A DNA stretch of 64,000 bases from NCBI RefSeq assembly GCF_001593385.1, contig NZ_LUVZ01000023.1:124001-188000 (forward strand), read 5' to 3'. Source of the stretch: Chryseobacterium cucumeris (GTDB lineage Bacteria > Bacteroidota > Bacteroidia > Flavobacteriales > Weeksellaceae). Positions 1-8,112 of the stretch are shown here, one piece after another (positions within the stretch are counted from its first letter, which is position 1; every line of letters starts with the position of its first letter). A model generated the notes under the pieces. The model saw only the letters and a list, made by a program, of their open reading frames with translations, was not told the origin of the DNA and ran no database searches. Both the position numbers and the translations under genes were made by a program.

Positions 1-413
1 GAAAACCATTTACCATTTTTAAGATTAAAACAATTCATGAACATAAGAGAACATGTTCAAAAGTTGGGCAGGCTCTCAGAAAATTTAAGCTCGATGAATT
101 TCCGCAATTGTTTAATATTGTAAAAGGTGATATGAGTTTTGTAGGTCCCAGACCTGATATTGAAGGATATTATGATAAACTTGTCGGAGAAGACAGGAAA
201 GTTTTGGAACTCAAACCTGGGCTTACCTGTGAAGCAAGTATTAAATACAGAGATGAAGAATATCTTCTGAAGAATCAGGAAGATCCTTTAGCTTATAATG
301 ATGAAGTAGTATTTCCAAACAAAGTAAAAATGAATCTGGAGTATTTTGAAAGTATGTCTTTCAAAAACGATATAAAGATCTTGTTTAAAACATTAATAAC
401 CACATTGAAATAG
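1..413 (+). CDS. Sugar transferase, C-terminal part (cut by window start)
   Basis: This is the C-terminal 136 residues of a bacterial sugar transferase of the WcaJ/PglC type. Such enzymes move a sugar-1-phosphate onto undecaprenyl phosphate at the inner face of the inner membrane and start surface polysaccharide synthesis. The frame is open from base 3, so the ATG at 108 is internal. The family blocks are visible: KFKLDEFPQLFNIVKGDMS, then FVGPRPDIEGYY. The N-terminal membrane helix lies outside the window. rfbC follows 14 bases after the stop, which suggests the end of an O-antigen or exopolysaccharide cluster. The sugar cannot be told from this fragment. Confidence 0.9.
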   Translation, partial: KPFTIFKIKTIHEHKRTCSKVGQALRKFKLDEFPQLFNIVKGDMSFVGPRPDIEGYYDKLVGEDRKVLELKPGLTCEASIKYRDEEYLLKNQEDPLAYNDEVVFPNKVKMNLEYFESMSFKNDIKILFKTLITTLK

Positions 414-427
414 AGTTTTTAACTATT

Positions 428-973
428 ATGAAAATTAAAGAAACCCCGCTTAAAGACTGCTACATCATAGAGCCTACCATATTTGAAGATGAAAGAGGCT
501 ACTTCTTTGAAAAGTTCAACGAAAAAAAATTTGAGGAACTTACCGGAATGAACGGGCACTTTGTGCAGGATAATATTTCTAAATCTTCCTATGGAGTATT
601 GAGAGGACTGCATCTTCAGAAAGGAGAACATGCCCAGGCAAAATTGGTATCCTGCCTTGAAGGAAGCGTTTGGGATGTGGCTGTAGACCTTAGAGAGGAT
701 TCTCCTACATTCGGAAAATGGTTCGGAATAGAGCTTACTGCTGAAAATAAATTACAACTTTATGTACCGAGAGGTTTCGGACACGGTTTTTCTGTATTGA
801 GTACCCATGCTGTATTTTCTTACAAATGTGATAATTTTTATAACAAAGAGTCAGAAGGAAGTGTGAAATTCAATGATCCTGATCTTGATATCGATTGGAA
901 AGTAGATGAAAAAGATGCCATACTTTCAGATAAAGACCAGAATGCCCCTGGATTTAAAGAAAAAAACTTTTAA
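428..973 (+). CDS. rfbC: dTDP-4-dehydrorhamnose 3,5-epimerase
   Basis: RmlC/RfbC performs the third step of dTDP-L-rhamnose synthesis, epimerising C3 and C5 of dTDP-4-keto-6-deoxyglucose in the cytoplasm. The 181-residue length is normal for the family. The cupin motif GVLRGLHLQ carries the expected active-site His at residue 62, followed by the conserved DVAVDLREDSPTFGKW block and the YVPRGFGHGF strand. It lies 14 bases downstream of the sugar transferase, so the two are probably one transcript ended by the hairpin just after this gene. The other rhamnose genes (rfbA, rfbB, rfbD) are not in the window and may lie to the left. Confidence 0.96.
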   Translation: MKIKETPLKDCYIIEPTIFEDERGYFFEKFNEKKFEELTGMNGHFVQDNISKSSYGVLRGLHLQKGEHAQAKLVSCLEGSVWDVAVDLREDSPTFGKWFGIELTAENKLQLYVPRGFGHGFSVLSTHAVFSYKCDNFYNKESEGSVKFNDPDLDIDWKVDEKDAILSDKDQNAPGFKEKNF

Positions 974-985
974 AGTATATCCCTG

Positions 986-1017
986 AAAACCACTTTTATA
1001 AAGTGGTTTTTATTTTT
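986..1017 (+). terminator. Rho-independent terminator after rfbC
   Basis: A 10-bp stem (986-995 with 1001-1010, core ACCACTT/AAGTGGT) has a five-base loop and is followed by a T-rich tail. It closes the polysaccharide cluster before rimO. Confidence 0.85.
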
Positions 1018-1041
1018 TAATCCTAACTCTCCAATATTTTG

Positions 1042-1049
1042 TATCTTTG
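1042..1049 (+). promoter_or_regulatory. -7 box (TATCTTTG) of rimO
   Basis: TATCTTTG matches the Bacteroidota -7 consensus TAnnTTTG. It lies 19 bases before the ATG at 1069. Transcription should start near 1054, so a longer frame opening at 1039 cannot be used. I see no clear TTTG -33 box. Confidence 0.7.
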
Positions 1050-1068
1050 CAGACTCAAAATCAAAACG

Positions 1069-2370
1069 ATGCGTACAAAATCTGTAGGGAAGAAGAAAAT
1101 CAATGTAGTCACTCTTGGATGCTCCAAGAATGTATATGATTCTGAAGTATTAATGAGCCAGCTGAAGGCCAATGGCAAAGAAGTGGTTCACGAAGACCGT
1201 GGGGACATTGTGGTCATCAATACCTGCGGATTTATTGATAATGCGAAAGAAGAATCTATCAATACCATCCTTGATTATGTTGATGCTAAAAACAGAGGTG
1301 AGGTCGAGAAAGTATTCGTTACAGGATGTTTATCTGAAAGATATAAACCGGATTTGATAAAAGAGATTCCGGATGTAGACCAATATTTTGGAACAAGAGA
1401 TCTTCCGATACTTTTAAAGCATCTTGGAGCAGATTATAAACACGAACTGGTAGGAGAAAGATTAACAACAACTCCAAAACATTACGCATACCTTAAAATT
1501 TCCGAAGGCTGTGACAGACCTTGTTCTTTCTGTGCAATCCCATTGATGAGAGGAGGGCATATTTCGACACCCATCGAAAAACTGGTTTCAGAAGCTCAGA
1601 AACTGGCCAAAAAAGGGACAAAAGAGTTAATTCTTATTGCTCAGGATCTTACTTACTATGGTCTTGATCTTTATAAAAAGAGAGCATTGGGCGATCTTTT
1701 AAAAGAATTGGTAAAAGTAGAAGGAATAGAATGGATTCGTCTTCACTATGCTTTCCCTAGCGGTTTCCCTGAAGATGTTCTTGATATTATCCGCGAAGAA
1801 CCTAAAGTATGTAACTATATCGATATTCCTCTTCAGCATATCAATTCAGACTTACTGAAATCTATGAAGAGAGGAACTACCCATGAGAAAACAGATGCCC
1901 TTTTAGGAAAATTCAGAGAGAAAGTTCCTGATATGGCGATCAGAACAACGCTTATCGTTGGATATCCTGGAGAAACAGAAGAGATATTTCAGGAGCTTAA
2001 AGACTGGGTAAGAGAGCAGAAGTTTGACAGATTAGGATGCTTTACCTATTCTCACGAAGAAAACACTACTGCCCATGTTTTGGAAGATAATATTCCACAG
2101 GAAGTAAAAGAAGCAAGAGTAGAAGAGATAATGGAGCTGCAGTCTCAGATTTCATGGGAAAAGAATCAGGAAAAAATAGGTAAAGTATTCAGATGTATTT
2201 TTGACCGTAAAGAAGGAAATTATTTCATCGGAAGAACAGAGTATGATTCTCCGGATGTTGATAATACTGTTTTGGTTTCAGCAGAAGATACTTATATTTC
2301 TATTGGTGAATTTGCAGATGTTAAAATTACCTCCGCTGAAGAATTTGACTTATACGGAGAATTGGTTTAG
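1069..2370 (+). CDS. rimO: Ribosomal protein S12 methylthiotransferase RimO
   Basis: RimO is a radical-SAM enzyme with two 4Fe-4S clusters that adds a methylthio group to the conserved Asp of ribosomal protein S12. The 433-residue product has the three N-terminal methylthiotransferase cysteines (Cys18, 53 and 87 in LGCSKN, NTCGFI and TGCLSE). It also has the radical-SAM motif CDRPCSFC (Cys148, 152, 155) and a C-terminal TRAM region. The LGCSKN start and ISEGCDRPCSFCAIP block point to RimO rather than MiaB. I chose ATG 1069 because the frame's upstream extension overlaps the -7 box. The gene stands alone between a terminator and a 368-base gap. Confidence 0.95.
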   Translation: MRTKSVGKKKINVVTLGCSKNVYDSEVLMSQLKANGKEVVHEDRGDIVVINTCGFIDNAKEESINTILDYVDAKNRGEVEKVFVTGCLSERYKPDLIKEIPDVDQYFGTRDLPILLKHLGADYKHELVGERLTTTPKHYAYLKISEGCDRPCSFCAIPLMRGGHISTPIEKLVSEAQKLAKKGTKELILIAQDLTYYGLDLYKKRALGDLLKELVKVEGIEWIRLHYAFPSGFPEDVLDIIREEPKVCNYIDIPLQHINSDLLKSMKRGTTHEKTDALLGKFREKVPDMAIRTTLIVGYPGETEEIFQELKDWVREQKFDRLGCFTYSHEENTTAHVLEDNIPQEVKEARVEEIMELQSQISWEKNQEKIGKVFRCIFDRKEGNYFIGRTEYDSPDVDNTVLVSAEDTYISIGEFADVKITSAEEFDLYGELV

Positions 2371-2738
2371 CTAAACGCTTATTAATCAGTTAAAAATAGC
2401 ATTTTTCAAGCTGACTCATTAACGAAAATTAACATAGAATTTTCTCGGTAGTAGGTTTTTATTTAATTGATAATCAATTTGTTAATATTTTGTGTAATTA
2501 AGATTTTTTAATTTTCCATTATAATGTATTTAAAATCGAAAATTATGTCTTAAATTTGCGCAAGAAGCAATATTTTTAAATCATGTGATTTCAGCAAGTT
2601 AATCATTGAAATAAACCTTAAAATTATTGAAATAGTTATTTGAATATTTTATTTTAATTCAGTGTTCACAAGTTGAGATGTATCTTCTTTTTTGGAAATA
2701 TTGATGAAAAAAATGTAATTAAAAATCTTTAAAAACTT
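2371..2738. other. 368-bp AT-rich gap between rimO and a secreted-protein gene
   Basis: I see no gene. A TAAATTTG -7 box at 2551-2558 would give a leader of about 175 bases before the ATG at 2739. That is unusually long for this window, where leaders are mostly under 40 bases. The leader is very AT-rich and I see no strong hairpin or known riboswitch in it. Confidence 0.5.
2551..2558 (+). promoter_or_regulatory. -7 box (TAAATTTG), putative promoter of the secreted-protein pair
   Basis: TAAATTTG fits TAnnTTTG. No good TTTG -33 box is placed 17-23 bases upstream, so this is a weaker call. Confidence 0.5.
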
Positions 2739-3353
2739 ATGAAAAAATTTTTATTAACAGCAATTATGCTTGTTGGCCTTTCGGCCGTTTCTAAGGCTCA
2801 ACAGGGGCGAGTGGGGATTAACACAACCACACCTGCCGCAACATTAGACGTAGTAGCAAATACTACAGACAATGCTAGACCTGATGCCTTACTAGTCCCT
2901 CGTATGACAGCAGCAGAATTATCCGCTAAGGATGATACTAGTGGAACATATGCTGCGCCTCAAAACGGAGCTATTGTTTACATTACTTCCGGAACAGGTA
3001 CAGGTGCAAGAAAAGTTAAAATTACTGGCCCTGGATTCTATTATTTTGATAATTCAGTTCCTGAATGGAAGCCTATGGTTGGTGCTGTTACAGCTACCGG
3101 ATATACTAACGTTTCACAATCGACTTCTATTAACAAGAATGAATCAATGTTGGTAACTACGAATGTAACTATTGCAGCTCCTCCAGTAGCAACTTCAGTT
3201 GCCGGAGATAAATTCAGAATTGTTGATGCTACAGGTGGTGCTGGATTTAGTGTTACTGGTGTTCACTCTAGTACAACTACTTCGCCGGCAGTATCAGGTT
3301 CGGCATTAGAGTATACTTTCATCAGTGGTGCATGGTATTGCACAAGTTTATAA
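2739..3353 (+). CDS. Secreted protein of unknown function, GVGINTxxPxATLDV type
   Basis: The protein has 204 residues with a clear signal peptide (MKKFLLTAIMLVGLSAVSKA, cut before QQG). Mature residues begin with RVGINTTTPAATLDVV, a motif common at the N terminus of secreted Bacteroidota proteins that resemble phage tail-fibre heads. Next comes a block with VPRMTAAELS, GAIVYI and GFYYFDNSVPEWKPM, then a Thr/Ser/Val-rich beta C-terminal part. There is no T9SS sorting domain. The next gene, 17 bases downstream, shares the central layout, so they probably form an operon. A surface or adhesin-like role is a guess from composition only. Confidence 0.75.
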   Translation: MKKFLLTAIMLVGLSAVSKAQQGRVGINTTTPAATLDVVANTTDNARPDALLVPRMTAAELSAKDDTSGTYAAPQNGAIVYITSGTGTGARKVKITGPGFYYFDNSVPEWKPMVGAVTATGYTNVSQSTSINKNESMLVTTNVTIAAPPVATSVAGDKFRIVDATGGAGFSVTGVHSSTTTSPAVSGSALEYTFISGAWYCTSL

Positions 3354-3370
3354 TTTAAAATAATAGTGAA

Positions 3371-4078
3371 ATGAACACAAATAAAAAAATTTCTGCTCTT
3401 GTATTGTTAGCTGTGGGTATCTTTTCTAATGCACAGATCAAAACAAATAATACAATTAATGCAACCATAGGTGGAGAGTCAGTTTACTTAGATGCTTCAA
3501 GTTTCCCTTCATCCAACAACTTAGGAAAAGGTTTATCTGTTCCTAGAACAAACTTAACTACTTTTACATTTGTTACACAGGTAACCAATGCATTAAAGTT
3601 TCCTACAGCATATGATGGTATGATCGTATATAACTCTGTTGCGGGTACTACTCCTGCTACAGGTTCAGGTATTGGTAATCAACCTGTCAGTGTAGGTTTT
3701 TACTATTTCAGTAATCCTACTCCAACACCAGCATTCTCTTCTGCTTCCGGGCAATGGTTGCCATTAGGTGGTAGTGGTAAAGAAAATATCCTTACTACTG
3801 AAACTGTTACAAACAGACAAGTAAATAATGCACAGATTTATGGTATAAAAGGAACTTTTGCTGCAAACGGTACAACTACTGCAGTAACTATTCCTGCTCC
3901 TTCCGGAATTACTGCTATGTACGGAATTACTATTTATAAGGCAGGAACTAACACAGTATACTCCAGAGAATTGTATTCATATGATACATCTACCGGAGCT
4001 GCTGTTACAGGATCTCCAAGTATGTCTGTAGTGTATCCTAGTGGAACGTATGATTATGTACTAGAATACTTAAAATAA
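3371..4078 (+). CDS. Secreted protein of unknown function, partner of the upstream gene
   Basis: The 235-residue protein has a signal peptide ending near FSNA|QIKTNN. It keeps the same order of blocks as its upstream neighbour: a LSVPR stretch, YDGMIVYNSVAG, GFYYFSNPTPTP and GQWLPLGG. The C-terminal half is different and ends YDYVLEYLK. The genes are 17 bases apart and end at a strong terminator, so they are probably co-transcribed. I do not recognise a named domain, catalytic motif or sorting signal. The two look like diverged copies, or two uses of one beta-rich module. Confidence 0.72.
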   Translation: MNTNKKISALVLLAVGIFSNAQIKTNNTINATIGGESVYLDASSFPSSNNLGKGLSVPRTNLTTFTFVTQVTNALKFPTAYDGMIVYNSVAGTTPATGSGIGNQPVSVGFYYFSNPTPTPAFSSASGQWLPLGGSGKENILTTETVTNRQVNNAQIYGIKGTFAANGTTTAVTIPAPSGITAMYGITIYKAGTNTVYSRELYSYDTSTGAAVTGSPSMSVVYPSGTYDYVLEYLK

Positions 4079-4100
4079 AGAAATTTATTAATTACATAAC

Positions 4101-4130
4101 AAAAAACCAATGAGAAATCATTGGTTTTTT
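4101..4130 (+). terminator. Rho-independent terminator after the secreted-protein pair
   Basis: A 13-bp stem (4101-4113 with 4118-4130, core ACCAATGA/TCATTGGT) has a GAAA loop and a T tract built into the 3' arm. Confidence 0.88.
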
Positions 4131-4642
4131 ACTTTTAAGAGATGAGAGGTTCTTTTATTTTTGATGATGATAAATGATATGGAGATAATTTTTTAAAATT
4201 TCCGGCTATTATTTTTTAAGTAAGATCAAGCTTTGAAATTTTAACACTATCTATAGATGTTAAAATCTAATTCAGAAATTTGACAGGATAGGGCTTACCA
4301 TCTTCTGATAGTCATTTTCTTCAAATCCTGGATTTAAGAATTTTAAATTTAAAATTATTTTATTGGATTAAAATCTTAACAATAGGTATTTTTTAATAAA
4401 TTGATTTTCAGTGTGTTTTAGATTTCCAAATTTTAAATTATGTGTAAATTAGTTAATTATGTTAACTTTTCAGGTATTTTTTTAACACTTTTTAACATGG
4501 TAACCTAAATGCCCTATCCATAAGGGTTTACAGTTGTTTTTAACATTTTATTATGTTTTTATTAACTATTTTTAACATACTGAATAGGGTTTTATAAAGA
4601 TTCCTGATACATTTGCTCCGTCAAAACCAATAAAAGTTCAAA
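4131..4642. other. Long AT-rich intergenic region with repeated TTTTTAACA boxes
   Basis: About 510 bases hold no gene that I can support. They contain four exact TTTTTAACA boxes (4479-4487, 4489-4497, 4537-4545, 4569-4577). They also hold a TTTTAACA/TGTTAAAA palindrome with an 11-base spacer (4239-4265). A 9-base inverted pair GGATAGGGC (4286-4294) and GCCCTATCC (4511-4519) lies about 220 bases apart. The cluster sits directly upstream of the RlpA-like gene, so it may be a regulator-binding region. That is inference. Confidence 0.5.
4608..4615 (+). promoter_or_regulatory. -7 box (TACATTTG) of the RlpA-like gene
   Basis: TACATTTG matches TAnnTTTG and lies 27 bases before the ATG at 4643. The last TTTTTAACA box ends 30 bases upstream of it, where a -33 element or activator site would be expected. 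Confidence 0.65.
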
Positions 4643-5014
4643 ATGATGAAAAGATTCATTCTCGTAATCATAATGATGATTTCAACCCTAGGTGTTTACT
4701 CTTTTACAAGTAATGCCTTAGATGCGAAAAAAACAAGTTATGCATCGTACTACCACGATAAATTTAACGGTAGAAAAACTGCCAGCGGAGAAATCTTTGA
4801 TAACTCAAAATTCACTGCGGCAAACAGAACGCTTCCATTTGGAACAAACGTTAAGGTAACCAACCTTAAAAATGGTAAAGAGGTAATAGTGAGAATTAAT
4901 GACAGAGGGCCTTACCATTCATCAAGATCTTTAGACATGTCTAAAGCTGCGTTCGATGAGATCGGAGATATCAACCATGGTACTATTCCGGTCGAATATG
5001 AAATTGTCGATTAA
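4643..5014 (+). CDS. RlpA-like septal-ring protein (double-psi beta-barrel)
   Basis: The small secreted protein (123 residues) has a signal peptide (MMKRFILVIIMMISTLGVYSF) followed by one RlpA double-psi beta-barrel. The family blocks are clear: ASYYHDKFNGRKTASGE, FTAANRTLPFGTNVKVTN and VRINDRGPYHSSRSLDMS. RlpA proteins are lytic transglycosylases or peptidoglycan-binding proteins of the periplasm. The conserved Glu of SGE and Asp of NDRGP are present. There is no SPOR domain, unlike E. coli RlpA, so septal targeting cannot be claimed. Tandem ATGs at 4643 and 4646 are both possible starts. Confidence 0.88.
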   Translation: MMKRFILVIIMMISTLGVYSFTSNALDAKKTSYASYYHDKFNGRKTASGEIFDNSKFTAANRTLPFGTNVKVTNLKNGKEVIVRINDRGPYHSSRSLDMSKAAFDEIGDINHGTIPVEYEIVD

Positions 5015-5032
5015 TTTTATGATTTAAATTAA

Positions 5033-5061
5033 AAAAAGCCAGCTGATTGAGCTGGCTTTTT
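5033..5061. terminator. Bidirectional terminator between the RlpA-like gene and exonuclease III
   Basis: A 12-bp stem (5033-5044 with 5050-5061, core GCCAGCT/AGCTGGC) has a five-base loop. A runs before it and T runs after it, so it can serve both converging genes. Confidence 0.88.
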
Positions 5062-5083
5062 GTATGGATAAATATAGCATTGA

Positions 5084-5848
5084 TTATACATCTAATTCCA
5101 ATAGAGCAGGACAATGGTCAGAATGTACAGCTTCCTTTAAAATAACAGCCCTTGTAAGCTTATCTTTTAAACTGTAGGAAGTGAAGTTATAATCTAACCT
5201 CCAGCCTTTATTTCTTTCCCTTGAATTTTGTCGGTAGCTCCACCATGTATAATTATCCGGTTCATTATTAAAGAATCTGAAACTGTCAATCAGTTCACAC
5301 TCATTGATAAAACTGGTCATCCACTCTCTTTCCATGGGAAGAAATCCTGAAACATTTTTTAAACCGACAGGGTTGTGAATATCGATAGCTTCATGGCAAA
5401 TATTAAAATCACCGGATATAACAAGGTTAGGAATTTCTTTTTTTAAATTCTTGATATACTCAAGGAAGTCATGGCAGAACTGCATTTTAAAATCCAGTCT
5501 TTCAATATTAGATGCAGAAGGAACGTATACGGATATTGCAGAAAATCCGTCAAAATCGGCACGGATGATTCTTCCTTCATTATCATAGCTTTCTATACCA
5601 CAACCATACTCTACATGATTAGGCTTTATTTTTGAAGCAATTCCGACTCCACTGTAACCTTTTCTTACTGCAGAATGCCAATAACTGTGATATCCTAATT
5701 TTTCAAGACTTTCGATATCTATCTGATCGTTTCCTGCTTTACTCTCCTGAATACAGATGATATCCGGATCTGCAATTTTCAGCCAGCCCAGAAAATCTTT
5801 TGTGAAAGCAGCTCTGATTCCGTTGACATTGTAAGTGATTAATCTCAT
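5084..5848 (-). CDS. xth: Exodeoxyribonuclease III (AP endonuclease family)
   Basis: This is a 254-residue endonuclease/exonuclease/phosphatase-fold enzyme that nicks DNA at abasic sites during base-excision repair. Visible motifs are the N-terminal ITYNVNGIRAA, metal-binding QESKAG, the SGDFNICH block and the C-terminal SDHCP with catalytic Asp-His. The family length fits. I chose ATG 5848 (MRLITYNVNG) because the frame's 19-residue extension runs over the TACATTTG box at 5867-5874 and the upstream terminator. Confidence 0.95.
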   Translation of the reverse strand: MRLITYNVNGIRAAFTKDFLGWLKIADPDIICIQESKAGNDQIDIESLEKLGYHSYWHSAVRKGYSGVGIASKIKPNHVEYGCGIESYDNEGRIIRADFDGFSAISVYVPSASNIERLDFKMQFCHDFLEYIKNLKKEIPNLVISGDFNICHEAIDIHNPVGLKNVSGFLPMEREWMTSFINECELIDSFRFFNNEPDNYTWWSYRQNSRERNKGWRLDYNFTSYSLKDKLTRAVILKEAVHSDHCPALLELDV

Positions 5849-5866
5849 AAACAAAATAAATTTTTT

Positions 5867-5874
5867 CAAATGTA
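5867..5874 (-). promoter_or_regulatory. -7 box (TACATTTG) of exonuclease III gene
   Basis: Read on the minus strand the bases are TACATTTG, 18 bases before the ATG. This decides the shorter start of the gene. Confidence 0.68.
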
Positions 5875-5881
5875 GGGAAAT

Positions 5882-5918
5882 AAAAAAGCCGGTCTTTAAT
5901 TTCAAAGCCGACTTTTTA
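5882..5918 (-). terminator. Probable terminator of the lipoprotein gene
   Basis: On the minus strand AAAAAGTCGG pairs with CCGGCTTTTT (one G-T pair), with the stem extended imperfectly, and a T run follows. It lies between the lipoprotein stop and the exonuclease promoter. Confidence 0.65.
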
Positions 5919-5935
5919 TATTGTTAGTAAGGTTT

Positions 5936-6313
5936 TTATTTTTTGAAAACAGTTTTACCGTCTTTTGTCAATTCTATTTCCTCACCTTTACCTCTTAGCT
6001 CATAATGATCATTCTTATACCATATTCCTGATGCAGGCTTTTGTCCCTGTAGTTCAATTGTTTCATTGTTGAAAACCACCGTAGCTGTATTTTTGGTATT
6101 ATTGAAAGTCATATCCAACGTTTTTCCATTGCTGTCTTTCGAAGTACTTTTTACAATTTCATCCTGAGTTCCTGAAACAGCTGCTGAATCAGATGGCTTG
6201 GATGCAACACTGTCTACAGAAGCGGGAGTGGAATCTGTTGTTTTCTTTTCTTTGTTACATGAAGTTAAAAATAATGCTGAGAATGCTGCTGCAATAAAAA
6301 TGTGTTTTTTCAT
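5936..6313 (-). CDS. Hypothetical lipoprotein
   Basis: This is a 125-residue lipoprotein. A short hydrophobic signal ends in the lipobox LTSC with Cys at residue 19, followed by a Lys/Asp/Ser-rich linker of about 30 residues. A small beta-rich domain (LDMTFNNTKNTATVVFNNE, then WYKNDHYELRGKGEEIELT) fills the rest. The last strand pattern, charged with a DGKTVF end, recalls small inhibitor-like or MliC-like lipoprotein folds, but I cannot name a family. It is monocistronic, with its own terminator. Confidence 0.7.
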   Translation of the reverse strand: MKKHIFIAAAFSALFLTSCNKEKKTTDSTPASVDSVASKPSDSAAVSGTQDEIVKSTSKDSNGKTLDMTFNNTKNTATVVFNNETIELQGQKPASGIWYKNDHYELRGKGEEIELTKDGKTVFKK

Positions 6314-6362
6314 AAGATTATATTTATTTAAGGTTGTCTTCTAGTATGCAAAATGAATGCCT

Positions 6363-6405
6363 TAAAAAAAGAGGCGGAAAAAATCGAATGATTTTTTCCG
6401 CCTTT
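6363..6405 (-). terminator. Rho-independent terminator of porX
   Basis: A 14-bp stem (6372-6385 with 6390-6403, core AGGCGGAAA/TTTCCGCCT) has a four-base loop. On the minus strand a T run follows, from the A run at 6364-6370. Confidence 0.88.
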
Positions 6406-6435
6406 AACCCAAAATTAAATAAACTATGAAAAAAA

Positions 6436-7980
6436 CTACTTGGGTTCTAATACGCTGATAGGGATGATACACTCTTCAAGTGAAATTCCTCCATGCTGGT
6501 AAGTTTCTTTATAGTAATTAACAAAATGATTGTAATTTTTAGGATACGCCAGGAATATATTGTTTTTAGCAAAAATATATTTCGAGCTTAGGTTTCCTTT
6601 TGGAAGGAAAAGCTTTTCCGGGTTGGTAATGGCCCATACATCACTGTCATCATACGTTAAGCTTTTACCTGTTTTATATCTGATATTCGTAGAAGTTTCT
6701 CTGTCTCCTACCACTTTACTTGGCTTTTTAACATATACAGTACCGTGATCTGTTGTGATCACCAGCTTATATCCGTTTTCTGCAGCTGCCTTAATGATCT
6801 TCAATAAAGAAGAGTTTTCAAACCAGTTGAAGGTAAGGGAACGGAAAGTCTTATCATCACGAATCAGCTGGTCTACAATATGATTATCTGTTTTCGCGTG
6901 TGAAAGGATATCAATAAAGTTATAGACAATGACCAGAAGATCATTATTTTTATGCTGATTGAAATCATCATAAATCTTTCTTTCAAAATCAGCGTTCAGT
7001 ACTTTAAGGTATTTCATAGATTTTGAACCGAGACCAATTCTCTTCATCTGATCTTCCAGAAAGTCACGTTCAAATTCATTTTTGTTTCCCTCTTCATTAT
7101 CATTGAACCATTTATCAGGGAAGCGTTTCTCAATCTCAGACGGCATTAATCCTGCAAAGAAAGAGTTTCTCGCATACTGTGTTGCCGTAGGAAGAATACT
7201 GTAGTAATAATCTTCTGAAACTTTATTGTAGTATTTTGTAAATAAAGGTTCAATCACTTTCCACTGATCGTAACGAAGATTATCCACCATCAGTAAAAGA
7301 ACTTTTTCTTTTTCCACTTCCGGTTTTACTTTTTCCTTGAAAAGTGTGTGACTCATCATCGGTTTATCTGAATCTGTAAGCCAGTTTTCATAATTTTTCT
7401 CAATAAACTTGGCAAACTGAATGTTAGCTTCCTCTTTCTGAGACTGCAGCAGATCCGCGAATTCATTGTCTGCTACTTTATCAAATTTGATTTCCCAGCT
7501 AAGGATCTTTTTATAATATTCAGCCCATTCCTGATACGTTCTCAGGTAAGAAAGTTCCATGGAAAGATTTCTGAATTCCTGCTGGTATTGTAGAATCGTT
7601 TTTTGTTCAACAAGATTATCCTGCTGAAGGTTTTTCTTTAGGGAAAGTAATATCTGATTAGGGTTTACAGGCTTTAATATATAATCGGCAATCTGGGAAC
7701 CGATAGCCTCTTCCATAATGTGTTCCTCTTCGCTTTTGGTTACCATGACGATTTTTAAGGCGTTATCTTTTTCCTTGATCATTGGAATGGCCTCCAGACC
7801 GGAAATGCCTGGCATATTTTCATCAATGAGGGTTAAAGCAAATTTCTCTGAATCCATAAGCTCCAAAGCCTCATTTACATTGTTAACAGGGGTTACCTGA
7901 TAACCTTTCTTTTCTAAAAATACGATATGAGGTTTAAGTAAATCTATTTCATCATCGATCCATAATATCTTTTCTGACAT
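6436..7980 (-). CDS. porX: T9SS response regulator PorX (receiver + PglZ phosphatase domain)
   Basis: PorX is the cytoplasmic regulator of type IX secretion, normally phosphorylated by the sensor kinase PorY. It links to sigma factor SigP and the secretion machine in Porphyromonas and Flavobacterium. Residues 1-125 form a CheY-like receiver with the acidic pair Asp9-Asp10, phosphoacceptor Asp53 in LIDENMPG, and the YILKPVN lysine. A helical linker follows. From about residue 205 a PglZ/alkaline-phosphatase-type domain shows VDNLRYDQW and ITTDHGTVYV metal motifs. No DNA-binding domain is present. The length of 514 is typical. porY and sigP are not in this window. Confidence 0.95.
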   Translation of the reverse strand: MSEKILWIDDEIDLLKPHIVFLEKKGYQVTPVNNVNEALELMDSEKFALTLIDENMPGISGLEAIPMIKEKDNALKIVMVTKSEEEHIMEEAIGSQIADYILKPVNPNQILLSLKKNLQQDNLVEQKTILQYQQEFRNLSMELSYLRTYQEWAEYYKKILSWEIKFDKVADNEFADLLQSQKEEANIQFAKFIEKNYENWLTDSDKPMMSHTLFKEKVKPEVEKEKVLLLMVDNLRYDQWKVIEPLFTKYYNKVSEDYYYSILPTATQYARNSFFAGLMPSEIEKRFPDKWFNDNEEGNKNEFERDFLEDQMKRIGLGSKSMKYLKVLNADFERKIYDDFNQHKNNDLLVIVYNFIDILSHAKTDNHIVDQLIRDDKTFRSLTFNWFENSSLLKIIKAAAENGYKLVITTDHGTVYVKKPSKVVGDRETSTNIRYKTGKSLTYDDSDVWAITNPEKLFLPKGNLSSKYIFAKNNIFLAYPKNYNHFVNYYKETYQHGGISLEECIIPISVLEPK

Positions 7981-8112
7981 AATTTATTTTTTACATGGTT
8001 ATTGTATCAAAATGTTGACCAAATCCTTTTAAAATCTCACAAATTCGAAAGATTAAAAGTTAAATATAAGTTAAATGAAAATAGCGTAGAATAATTCACA
8101 TTTTCACTTCAC

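Noticed and set aside
1039..1068. Upstream extension of the rimO frame
   Set aside because: It overlaps the TATCTTTG promoter box. ATG 1069 gives the family start.
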